A stretch of DNA of 64,000 nt from Tupaia tana (Eukaryota; Chordata; Mammalia; Scandentia; Tupaiidae). Shown in pieces: positions 48,632-60,227 of the stretch. The notes under the pieces were generated by a model. It did not search any database, was not told where the DNA came from, and saw only the letters and a list, made by a program, of their open reading frames with translations. Positions within the stretch are counted from its first letter, which is position 1. Each line of letters opens with the position of its first letter. Location: positions 186,001-250,000 of the forward strand of contig JAKSZU010000166.1 in the NCBI GenBank assembly GCA_026018925.1. Reading direction: 5' to 3'. Position numbers and translations under genes: made by a program.

Positions 48632-51449
48632 GGAGGCTGAATTATGAGTAGAAAATCTTCATTTCGCCTGTGCCCTGAAATATCTAGTTCCCAGTATCCA
48701 TGTGGAATCTTCTCAGAGAATGGCTCAACCCTCCTGCCTGGGAGAAAGGAGCAGAGGGGCTTATTAACAAAACAAAAGATGGAACTGAGAGCCAGAGAGT
48801 AATTCTACCTTTAAAAAAATCATAAAAAGGAAAAAATTACCAAAAAAAAAATGAGGAGACAGGAGCAGAGAGAGACAGAGATCTCAGAGACACAGAGACA
48901 GTGATAGAAGGCCAGAGGGGCTCCCTACCACACTAGCTTTGCTTGCTGGAGGCTGAATTATGAGTAGAAAATCTTCATTTCGCCTGTGCCCTGATATGTC
49001 TAGTTCCCAGTATCCATGTGGAAACTTCTCAGAGAATGGCTCAACTCTCCTGCCTGGAGAAAGGAGCAGAAGGGCTTATTAACAAAACAAAAGATGGAGC
49101 TGAGAGCCAGAGAGAAATTCTACCTTTAAAAAAATCGTAAAAAGGAAAAATTACCAAAAAAAATGAGGAGACAGAGCAGAGAGAGACAGAGGCCTCAGAG
49201 ACACAGAGACAGGGATAGAAGGCCAGAGGGGCTCCCTACCACACTAGCTTTGCTTGCTGGAGGCTGAATTATGAGTAGAAAATCTTCATTTCGCCTGTGC
49301 CCTCAAATGTCTTGTTCCCAGTATCCATGTGGAAACTTCTCAGAGAATGGCTCAACTCTCCTGCCTGGGAGAAAGGAGCAGAAGGGCTTATTAACAAAAC
49401 AAAAGATGGAGCTGAGAGCCAGAGAGAAATTCTACCTTTAAAAAAATCGTAAAAAGGAAAAATTACCAAAAAAAATGAGGAGACAGCAGCAGAGAGACAC
49501 AGAGACCTCAGAGACACAGAGACAGGGATAGAAGGCCAGAGGGGCTCCCTACCACACTAGCTTTGCTTGCTGGAGGCCGAATTTTGAGTAGAAAATCTTC
49601 ATTTCGCCTGTGCCCTGAAATATCTAGTTCCCAGTATCCATGTGGAATCTTCTCAGAGAATGGCTCAACTCTCCTGCCTGGGAGAAAGGAGCAGAAGGGC
49701 TTATTAACAAAACAAAAGATGGAGCTGAGAGCCAGAGAGAAATTCTACCTTTAAAAAAATCGTAAAAAGGAAAAATTACCAAAAAAAAATGAGGAGACAG
49801 CAGCAGAGAGACACAGAGACCTCAGAGACACAGAGACAGGGATAGAAGGCCAGAGGGGCTCCCTACCACACTAGCTTTGCTTGCTGGAGGCTGAATTATG
49901 AGTAGAAAATCTTCATTTCGCCTCTGCCCTGAAATATCTAGTTCCCAGTATCCATGTGGAATCTTCTCAGAGAATGGCTCAACTCTCCTGCCTGGGAGAA
50001 AGGAGCAGAAGGGCTTATTAACAAAACAAAAGATGGAGCTGAGAGCCAGAGAGAAATTCTACCTTTAAAAAAATCGTAAAAAGGAAAAATTACCAAAAAA
50101 ATGAGGAGACAGGAGCAGAGAGAGACAGAGACCTCAGAGACACAGAGACAGGGATAGAAGGCCAGAGGGGCTCCCTACCACACTAGCTTTGCTTGCTGGA
50201 GGCTGAATTATGAGTAGAAAATCTTCATTTCGCCTGTGCCTTGAAATATCTAGTTCCCAGTATCCATGTGGAATCTTCTCAGAGAATGGCTCAACTCTCC
50301 TGCCTGGGAGAAAGGAGCAGAAGGGCTTATTAACAAAACGAAAGATCGAGCTGAGAGCCAGAGAGAAATTCTACCTTTAAAAAAATCGTAAAAAGGAAAA
50401 ATTACCAAAAAAGATGAGGAGACAGGAGCAGAGAGAGACAGAGACCTCAGAGACACAGAGACAGGGATAGAAGGCAAGAGGGGCTCCCTACCATACTAGC
50501 TTTGCTTGCTGGAGGCTGAATTATGAGTAGAAAATCTTCATTTCGCCTGTGCCCTGAAATATGTAGTTCCCAGGATCCATGTGGAATCTTCTCAGAGAAC
50601 GGCTCAACTCTCCTGCCTGGGAGAAAGGAGCAGAAGGGCTTATTAACAAAACAAAAGATGGAGCTGAGAGCCAGAGAGAAATTCTACCTTTAAAAAAATC
50701 GTTAAAAGGAAAAATTACCAAAAAAATGAGGAGACAGGAGCAGAGAGAGACAGAGACCTCAGAGACACAGAGACAGGGATAGAAGGCCAGAGGGGCTCCC
50801 TACCACACTAGCTTTGCTTGCTGGAGGCTGAATTATGAGTAGAAAATCTTCATTTCGCCTGTGCCCTGAAATGTCTAGTTCCCAGTATCCATGTGGAAAC
50901 TTCTCAGAGAATGGCTCAACTCTCCTGCCTGGGAGAAAGGAGCAGAAGGGCTTATTAACAAAACAAAAGATGGAGCTGAGAGCCAGAGAGAAATTCTACC
51001 TTTAAAAAAATCGTAAAAAGGAAAAATTACCAAAAAAAATGAGGAGACAGGAGCAGAGAGAGACAGAGATCTCAGAGACACAGAGACAGGGATAGAAGGC
51101 CAGAGGGGCTCCGTACCACACTAGCTTTGATTTCTGGAGGCTGAATTATGAGTAGAAAATCTTCATTTCGCCTGTGCCCTTGAATGTCTAGTTCCCAGTA
51201 TCCATGTGGAAACTTCTCAGAGAATGGCTCAACTCTCCTGCCTGGGAGAAAGGAACAGAAGGGCTTATTAACAAAACAAAATATGGAGCTGAGAGCCAGA
51301 GAGAAATTCTACCTTTAAAAAAATCGTAAAAAGGAAAAATTACCAAAAAAAAATGAGGAGACAGGAGCAGAGAGACACAGAGGCCTCAGAGACACAGAGA
51401 CAGGGATAGAAGGCCAGAGGGGCTCCCTACCACACTAGCTTTGCTTGCT
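48632..51449 (+). repeat. 11-monomer unit, copy 3, shortened to 9
   Basis: Nine monomers, 2818 bp. It starts like the 11-mers (GAACTGAGAG 48782, CTCAAATGTCTTG 49302, GGCCGAATTTTGAG near 49575). It then passes directly to CGCCTCTGCCC (49919), AAAGATCGAG and the ATGTAG/CAGGATCC monomer. The two monomers that carry AAAAAGAAAAAAATTACC with GGATCAGAG, and GAGACTGAATTATG with TAGATCATAG, are missing. The class-C monomer (TTTGATTTCTGG near 51126) is present, as in copy 1. Confidence 0.85.
49886..50197 (+). repeat. Junction monomer of a two-monomer deletion
   Basis: It follows the CAGCAGCAGAGAG monomer, like the eighth-last monomer of the 11-mer, but carries CGCCTCTGCCC (49919), which in the intact 11-mers lies two monomers further on. 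It has GCCTGGGAG where the full 11-mers have GCCTTGGAG. The join lies between about 49800 and 49920. Confidence 0.78.
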
Positions 51450-52705
51450 GGAGGCTGAATTATGAGTAGAAAATCTTCATTTCGCCTGTGCCCTGAAATA
51501 TCTAGTTCCCAGTATCCATGTGGAATCTTCTCAGAGAATGGCTCAACCCTCCTGCCTGGGAGAAAGGAGCAGAGGGGCTTATTAACAAAACAAAAGATGG
51601 AACTGAGAGCCAGAGAGTAATTCTACCTTTAAAAAAATCATAAAAAGGAAAAATTACCAAAAAAAAAAATGAGGAGACAGGAGCAGAGAGAGACAGAGAT
51701 CTCAGAGACACAGAGACAGTGATAGAAGGCCAGAGGGGCTCCCTACCACACTAGCTTTGCTTGCTGGAGGCTGAATTATGAGTAGAAAATCTTCATTTCG
51801 CCTGTGCCCTCATATGTCTAGTTCCCAGTATCCATGTGGAAACTTCTCAGAGAATGGCTCAACTCTCCTGCCTGGAGAAAGGAGCAGAAGGGCTTATTAA
51901 CAAAACAAAAGATGGAGCTGAGAGCCAGAGAGAAATTCTACCTTTAAAAAAATCGTAAAAAGGAAAAATTACCAAAAAAAATGAGGAGACAGAGCAGAGA
52001 GAGACAGAGACCTCAGAGACACAGAGACAGGGATAGAAGGCCAGAGGGGCTCCCTACCACACTAGCTTTGCTTGCTGGAGGCTGAATTATGAGTAGAAAA
52101 TCTTCATTTCGCCTGTGCCCTCAAATGTCTTGTTCCCAGTATCCATGTGGAAACTTCTCAGAGAATGGCTCAACTCTCCTGCCTGGGAGAAAGGAGCAGA
52201 AGGGCTTATTAACAAAACAAAAGATGGAGCTGAGAGCCAGAGAGAAATTCTACCTTTAAAAAAATCGTAAAAAGGAAAAATTACCAAAAAAAAATGAGGA
52301 GACAGCAGCAGAGAGACACAGAGACCTCAGAGACACAGAGAAAGGGATAGAAGGCCAGAGGGGCTCCCTACCACACTAGCTTTGCTTGCTGGAGGCCGAA
52401 TTTTGAGTAGAAAATCTTCATTTCGCCTGTGCCCTGAAATATCTAGTTCCCAGTATCCATGTGGAATCTTCTCAGAGAATGGCTCAACTCTCCTGCCTGG
52501 GAGAAAGGAGCAGAAGGGCTTATTAACAAAACAAAAGATGGAGCTGAGAGCCAGAGAGAAATTCTACCTTTAAAAAAATCGTAAAACGGAAAAAATTACC
52601 AAAAAACAATGAGGAGACAGGAGCAGAGAGAGACAGAGAACTCAGAGGCACAGAGACAGTGATAGAAGGCCAGAGGGGCTCCCTACCACACTAGCTTTGC
52701 TTGCT
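51450..52705 (+). repeat. Start of a fourth unit, first four monomers
   Basis: Opens with GAACTGAGAG (51600), CTCATATGTC (a variant of CTGATATG), CTCAAATGTCTTG (52120) and GGCCGAATTTTGAG (near 52394). The fourth monomer ends with GTAAAACGG (near 52583) and CAGAGGCACAG, shared with the monomer near 38495, so the order switches into the 9-mer domain here. Confidence 0.8.
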
Positions 52706-55526
52706 GGAGGCTGAATTATGAGTAGAAAATATTCATTTCGCCTGTGCCCTGAAATATGTAGTTCCCAGGATCCATGTGGAATCTTCTCAGAGAATGGCTC
52801 ACCTCTCCTGCCTGGGAGAAAGGAGCAGAAGGGCTTATTAACAAAACAAAAGATGGAGCTGAGAGCCAGAGAGAAATTCTACCTTTAAAAAAATCGTAAA
52901 AAGTAAAAATTACCAAAAAAAATGAGGAGACATGAGCAGAGAGAGACAGAGACCTCAGAGACACAGAGACAGGGATAGAAGGCCAGAGGGGCTCCCTACC
53001 ACACTAGCTTTGCTTGCTGGAGGCTGAATTATGAGTAGAAAATCTTCATTTCGCCTGTGCCCTGAAATATCTAGTTCCCAGTATCCATGTGGAATCTTCT
53101 CAGAGAATGGCTCAACCCGCCTGCCTGGGAGAAAGGAGCAGAAGGGCTTATTAACAAAACAAAAGATGGAGCTGAGAGCCAGAGAGAAATTCTACCTTTA
53201 AAAAAATCGTAAAAAGGAAAAATTACCAAAAAACAATGAGGAGACAGGAGCAGAGAGAGGACAGAGACCTCAGAGACACAGAGACAGGGGATAGAAGGCC
53301 AGAGGGGCTCCCTACCACACTAGCTTTGCTTGCTGGAGGCTGAATTATGAGTAGAAAATCTTCATTTCGCCTGTGCCCTGAAATGTCTAGTTCCCAGTAT
53401 CCATGTGGAATCTTCTCAGAGAATGGCTCAACTCTCCTGCCTGGGAGAAAGGAGCAGAAGGGCTTATTAACAAAACAAAAGATGGAGCTGAGAGCCAGAG
53501 AGAAATTCTACCTTTAAAAAAATCGTAAAAAGGAAAAATTACCAAAAAAAATGAGGAGACAGGGAGCAGAGAGAGACAGAGACCTCAGAGACACAGAGAC
53601 AGGGAAGAAGGCCAGAGGGGCTCCCTACCACACTAGCTTTGCTTGCTGGAGGCTGAATTATGAGTAGAAAATCTTCATTTCGCCTGTGCCCTGAAATATC
53701 TAGTTCCCAGTATCCATGTGGAATCTTCTAAGAGAATGGCTCAACTCTCCTGCCTGGATAAAGGAGCAGAAGGGCTTATTAACAAAACAAAAGATGGAGC
53801 TGAGAGCCAGAGAGAAATTCTACCTTTAAAAAAATCGTAAAAAGGAAAAATTACCAAAAAAAAAATGAGGAGACAGGAGCAGAGAGAGACAGAGACCTCA
53901 GAGACACAGAGGACAGGGATAGAAGGCCAGAGGGGCTCCCTAACCACACTAGCTTTGCTTGCTGGAGGCTGAATTATGAGTAGAAAATCTTCATTTCGCC
54001 TGTGCCCTGAATTATATAGTTTCCCAGTATCCATGTGGAATCTTCTCAGAGAATGGCTCAACTCTCTTGCCTGGGAGAAAGGAGCAGAAGGGCTTATTAA
54101 CAAAACAAAAGATGGAGCTGAGAGCCAGAGAGAAATTCTACCTTTAAAAAATCGTAAAAAGGAAAAATTACCAAAAAAAAATGAGGAGACAGGAGCAGAG
54201 AGAGAAAGAGACCTCAGAGACACAGAGACTGGGATAGAAGGCCAGAGGGGCTCCCTACCACACTAGCTTTGCTTTCTGGAGGCTGAATTATGAGTAGAAA
54301 ATCTTCATTTCGCCTGTGCCCTGAAATATCTAGTTCCCAGTATCCATGTGGAATCTTCTCAGAGAATGGCTCAACTCTCCTGCCTGGGAGAAAGGAGAAG
54401 AAGGGCTTATTAACAAAACGAAAGATGGAGCTGAGAGCCAGAGAGAAATTCTACCTTTAAAAAAATCATAAAAAGGAAAAATTACCAAAAAAGATGAGGA
54501 GACAGAGCAGAGAGAGACAGAGACCTCAGAGACACAGAGACAGGGATAGAAGGCCAGAGGGGCTCCCTACCACACTAGCTTTGCTTGCTGGAGGCTGAAT
54601 TATGAGTAGAAAATCTTCATTTCGCCTGTGCCCTGAAATGTCTAGTTCCCAGTATCCATGTGGAAACTTCTCAGAGAATGGCTCAACTCTCCTGCCTGGG
54701 AGAAGGAGCAGAAGGGCTTATTAACAAAACAAAAGATGGAGCTGAGAGCCAGAGAGAAATTCTACCTTAAAAAAATCGTAAAAAGGAAAAATTACCAAAA
54801 AAAAATGAGGAGACAGAGCAGAGAGAGACAGAGGCCTCAGAGACACAGAGACAGGGATAGAAGGCCAGAGGTGCTCCCTACCACACTAGCTTTGCTTGCT
54901 GGAGGCTGAATTATGAGTAGAAAATCTTCATTTCGCCTGTGCCCTCAAATGTCTTGTTCCCAGTATCCATGTGGAAACTTCTCAGAGAATGGCTCAACTC
55001 TCCTGCCTGGGAGAAAGGAGCAGAAGGGCTTATTAACAAAACAAAAGATGGAGCTGAGAGCCAGAGAGAAATTCTACCTTTAAAAAAATCGTAAAAAGGA
55101 AAAATTATCAAAAAAAAATAGGAGACAGCAGCAGAGAGACACAGAGACCTCAGAGACACAGAGACAGGGATAGAAGGCCAGAGGGGCTCCCTACCACACT
55201 AGCTTTGCTGGCTGGAGGCTGAATTATGTGTAGAAAATCTTCATTTCGCCTGTGCCCTGAAATATCTAGTTCCCAGTATCCATGTGGAAACTTCTCAGAG
55301 AATGGCTCAACCCCCTGCCTGGGAGAAAGGAGCAGAAGGGCTTATTAACAAAACAAAAGATGGAGCTGAGAGCCAGAGAGAAATTCTACCTTTAAAAAAA
55401 TCGTAAAAAGGAAAAATTACCAAAAAAAAATGAGGAGACAGGAGCAGAGGGAGACAGAGACCTCAGAGGCACAGAGACAGTGATAGAAGGCCAGAGGGGC
55501 TCCCTACCACACTAGCTTTGCTTGCT
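52706..55526 (+). repeat. 9-monomer HOR, copy 1
   Basis: Nine monomers, 2821 bp. Markers in order: AATATTCATTTCGCC (52729), CAACCCGCC (near 53115), ATGTCTAG/GGAATC monomer, TTCTAAGAGAATGG (near 53727), GAATTATATAG (54009) with CTCTCTTGCC, GACACAGAGACTGGG, AACGAAAG with AAAAAAGATGAGG, CTCAAATGTCTTG (54944) and GCTGGCTGG with CAACCCCCTGCC (near 55208-55315). Confidence 0.87.
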
Positions 55527-58351
55527 GGAGGCTGAATTATGAGTAGAAAATATTCATTTCGCCTGTGCCCTGAAATATGTAGTTCCCAGGATCCATGTGG
55601 AAATCTTCTCAGAGAATGGCTCACCTCTCCTGCCTGGGAGAAAGGAGCAGAAGGGCTTATTAACAAAACAAAAGATGGAGCTGAGAGCCAGAGAGAAATT
55701 CTACCTTTAAAAAAATCGTAAAAAGTAAAAATTACCAAAAAAAATGAGGAGACATGAGCAGAGAGAGACAGAGACCTCAGAGACACAGAGACAGGGATAG
55801 AAGGCCAGAGGGGCTCCCTACCACACTAGCTTTGCTTGCTGGAGGCTGAATTATGAGTAGAATATCTTCATTTCGCCTGTGCCCTGAAATATCTAGTTCC
55901 CAGTATCCATGTGGAATCTTCTCAGAGAATGGCTCAACTCTCCTGCCTGGGAGAAAGGAGCAGAAGGGCTTATTAACAAAACAAAAGATGGAGCTGAGAG
56001 CCAGAGAGAAATTCTACCTTTAAAAAAATCGTAAAAAGGAAAAATTACCAAAAAACAATGAGGAGACAGGAGCAGAGAGAGACAGAGACCTCAGAGACAC
56101 AGAGACAGGGATAGAAGGCCAGAGGGGCTCCCTACCACACTAGCTTTGCTTGCTGGAGGCTGAATTATGAGTAGAAAATCTTCATTTCGCCTGTGCCCTT
56201 AAATGTCTAGTTCCCAGTATCCATGTGGAATCTTCTCAGAGAATGGCTCAACTCTCCTGCCTGGGAGAAAGGAGCAGAAGGGCTTATTAACAAAACAAAA
56301 GATGGAGCTGAGAGCCAGAGAGAAATTCTACCTTTAAAAAAATCGTAAAAAGGAAAAATTACCAAAAAAAAATGAGGAGACAGGAGCAGAGAGAGACAGA
56401 GACCTCAGAGACACAGAGACAGGGATAGAAGGCCAGAGGGGCTCCCTACCACACTAGCTTTGCTTGCTGGAGGCTGAATTATGAGTAGAAAATCTTCATT
56501 TCGCCTGTGCCCTGAAATATCTAGTTCCCAGTATCCATGTGGAATCTTCTAAGAGAATGGCTCAACTCTCCTGCCTGGGAGAAAGGAGCAGAAGGGCTTA
56601 TTAACAAAACAAAAGATGGAGCTGAGAGCCAGAGAGAAATTCTACCTTTAAAAAAATCGTAAAAAGGAAAAATTACCAAAAAAAAAATGAGGAGACAGGA
56701 GCAGAGAGACACAGAGACCTCAGAGACACAGAGACAGGGATAGAAGGCCAGAGGGGCTCCCTACCACACTAGCTTTGCTTGCTGGAGGCTGAATTATGAG
56801 TAGAAAAACTTCATTTCGCCTGTGCCCTGAATTATATAGTTCCCAGTATCCATGTGGAATCTTCTCAGAGAATGGCTCAACTCTCTTGCCTGGGAGAAAG
56901 GAGCAGAAGGGCTTATTAACAAAACAAAAGATGGAGCTGAGAGCCAGAGAGAAATTCTACCTTTAAAAAATCGTAAAAAGGAAAAATTACCAAAAAAAAA
57001 ATGAGGAGACAGGAGCAGAGAGAGAAAGAGACCTCAGAGACACAGAGACTGGGATAGAAGGCCAGAGGGGCTCCCTACCACACTAGCTTTGCTTGCTGGA
57101 GGCTGAATTATGAGTAGAAAATCTTCATTTCGCCTGTGCCCTGAAATATCTAGTTCCCAGTATCCATGTGGAATCTTCTCAGAGAATGGCTCAACTCTCC
57201 TGCCTGGGAGAAAGGAGCAGAAGGGCTTATTAACAAAACGAAAGATGGAGCTGAGAGCCAGAGAGAAATTCTACCTTTAAAAAAATCGTAAAAAGGAAAA
57301 ATTACCAAAAAAGATGAGGAGACAGGAGCAGAGAGAGACAGAGACCTCAGAGACACAGAGACAGGGATAGAAAGCCAGAGGGGCTCCCTACCACACTAGC
57401 TTTGCTTGCTGGAGGCTGAATTATGAGTAGAAAATCTTCATTTCGCCTGTGCCCTGAAATGTCTAGTTCCCATTATCCATGTGAAAACTTCTCAGAGAAT
57501 GGCTCAACTCTCCTGCCTGGGAGAAAAGAGCAGAAGGGCTTATTAACAAAACAAAAGAAGGAGCTGAGAGCCAGAGAGAAATTCTACCTTTAAAAAAATC
57601 GTAAAAAGGAAAAATTACCAAAAAAAATGAGGAGACAGAGCAGAGAGAGACAGAGGACTCAGAGACACAGAGACAGGGATAGAAGGCCAGAGGTGCTCCC
57701 TACCACACTAGCTTTGCTTGCTGGAGGCTGAATTATGAGTAGAAAATCTTCATTTCGCCTGTGCCCTCAAATGTCTTGTTCCCAGTATCCATGTGGAAAC
57801 TTCTCAGAGAATGGCTCAACTCTCCTGCCTGGGAGAAAGGAGCAGAAGGGCTTATTAACAAAACAAAAGATGGAGCTGAGAGCCAGAGAGAAATTCTACC
57901 TTTAAAAAAATCGTAAAAAGGAAAAATTACCAAAAAAAAAATGAGGAGACATCAGCAGAGAGACACAGAGACCTCAGAGACACAGAGACAGGGATAGAAG
58001 GCCAGAGGGGCTCCCTACCACACTAGCTTTGCTGGCTGGAGGCTGAATTATGTGTAGAAAATCTTCATTTCGCCTGTGCCCTGAAATATCTAGTTCCAAG
58101 TAACCATGTGGAAACTTCTCAGAGAATGGCTCAACCCCCCTCCCTGGGAGAAAGGAGCAGAAGGGCTTATTAACAAAACAAAAGATGGAGCTGAGAGCCA
58201 GAGAGAAATTCTACCTTTAAAAAAATCGTAAAAAGGAAAAATTACCAAAAAAAAATGAGGAGACAGGAGCAGAGGGAGACAGAGACCTCAGAGACACAGA
58301 GACAGGGATAGAAGGCCAGAGGGGCTCCCTACCACACTAGCTTTGCTTGCT
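55527..58351 (+). repeat. 9-monomer HOR, copy 2
   Basis: Same order, 2825 bp: AATATTCATTTCGCC (55550), TTCTAAGAGAATGG (near 56547), GAATTATATAG (56829), GACACAGAGACTGGG, CTCAAATGTCTTG (57766), GCTGGCTGG (near 58030). Offsets are 2820-2822. CAACCCGCC of copy 1 is CAACTCTCC here, and CCTGAAATGTC is CCTTAAATGTC. Confidence 0.87.
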
Positions 58352-58664
58352 GGAGGCCGAATTATGAGTAGAAAATCTTCATTTCGCCTGTGCCCTGAAA
58401 TATCTAGTTCCCAGTATCCATGTGGAATCTTCTCAGAGAATGGCTCAACTCTCCTGCCTGGGAGAAAGGAGCAGAAGGGCTTATTAACAAAACAAAAGAT
58501 GGAGCTGAGAGCCAGAGAGAAATTCTACCTTTAAAAAAATCGTAAAAAGTAAAAATTACCAAAAAAAATGAGGAGACAGGAGCAGAGAGAGACAGAGACC
58601 TCAGAGACACAGAGACAGGGATAGATGGCCAGAGGGGCTCCCTACCACACTAGCTTTGCTTGTT

Positions 58665-60227
58665 GGAGGCTGAATTATGAGTAGAAAATCTTCATTTCGC
58701 CTGTGCCTGAAATATCTAGTTCCCATATCCATGTGGAATCTTCTCAGAGAATGGCTCAACCCGCCTGCCTGGGAGAAAGGAGCAGAAGGGCTTATTAACA
58801 AAACAAAAGATGGAGCTGAGAGCCAGAGAGAAAATCTACCTTTAAAAAATCGTAAAAAGGAAAAATTACCAAAAAACAATGAGGAGACAGGAGCAGAGAG
58901 AGACAGAGACCTCAGAGACACAGAGACAGGGATAGAAGGCCAGAGGGGCTCCCTACCACACTAGCTTTGCTTGCTGGAGGCTGAATTATGAGTAGAAAAT
59001 CTTCATTTCGCCTGTGCCCTGAAATGTCTAGTTCCCAGTATCCATGTGGAATCTTCTCAGAGAATGGCTCAACTCTCCTGCTGGGAGAAAGGAGCAGAAG
59101 GGCTTATTAACAAACAAAGATGGAGCTGAGAGCCAGAGAGAAATTCTACCTTTAAAAAAAATCGTAAAAAGGAAAAATGACCAAAAAAAAATGAGGAGAC
59201 AGGAGCAGAGAGAGACAGAGACCTCAGAGACACAGAGACAGGGATAGAAGGCCAGAGGGGCTCCCTACCACACTAGCTTTGCTTGCTGGAGGCTGAATTA
59301 TGAGTAGAAAATCTTCATTTCGCCTGTGCCCTTAAATGTCTAGTTCCCAGTATCCATGTGGAAACTTCTCAGAGAATGGCTCAACTCTCCAGCCTGGGAG
59401 AAAGGAGCAGAAGGGCTTATTAACAAAACAAAAGATGGAGCTGAGAGCCAGAGAGAAATTCTACCTTTAAAAAAATCGTAAAAAGGAAAAATTACGAAAA
59501 AAAAATGAGGAGACAGGAGCAGAGAGACACAGAGACCTCAGAGACACAGAGACAGGGATAGAAGGCCAGAGGGGCTCCCTACCACACTAGCTTTGCTTGC
59601 TGGAGGCTGAATTATGAGTAGAAAATCTTCATTTCGCCTGTGCCCTGAAATATCTAGTTCCCAGTATACATGTGGAATCTTCTCAGAGAATGGCTCAACT
59701 CTCCTGCCTGGGAGAAAGGAGCAGAAGGGCTTATTAACAAAACAAAAGATGGAGCTGAGAGCCAGAGAGAAATTCTACCTTTAAAAAAATCGTAAAAGGA
59801 AAAATTACCAAAAAACAATGAGGAGACAGGAGCAGAAAGAGACAGAGACCTCAGAGACACAGAGACAGGGATAGAAGGCCAGAGGGGCTCCCTACCACAC
59901 TAGCTTTGCTTGCTGGAGGCTGAATTATGAGTAGAAAATCTTCATTTCGCCTGTGCCCTGAAATATCTAGTTCCCAGTATCCATGTGGAACCTTCTCAGA
60001 GAATGGCTCAACTCTCCTGCCTGGGAGAAAGGAGCAGAAGGGCTTATTAACAAAACAAAAGATGGAGCTGAGAGCCAGAGAGAAATTCTACCTTTAAAAA
60101 AATCGTAAAAAGGAAAAATTACCAAAAAAAATGAGGAGACAGGAGCAGAGAGAGACAGAGACCTCAGAGACACAGAGACAGGGATAGATGGCCAGAGGGG
60201 CTCCCTACCACACTAGCTTTGCTTGTT
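58665..60227 (+). repeat. 5-monomer twin, copy 1
   Basis: Five monomers, 1563 bp, entered through GCTTGTTGGAGG. Markers in order: CAACCCGCC (near 58760), AAAAATGACC (near 59174), TCTCCAGCCTGGG (near 59386) with TTACGAAAA, CAGTATACATGTGG (near 59664) with AGCAGAAAGAG, GTGGAACCTTC (near 59986). Confidence 0.86.

Noticed and set aside
53741-54223. Longest open frame (160 codons, minus strand)
   Set aside because: It spans one and a half monomers only because indels (GCCTGGATAAAGG near 53755, CTAACCACAC near 53941) shift the frame past a stop. Its content is the same repeat translation.
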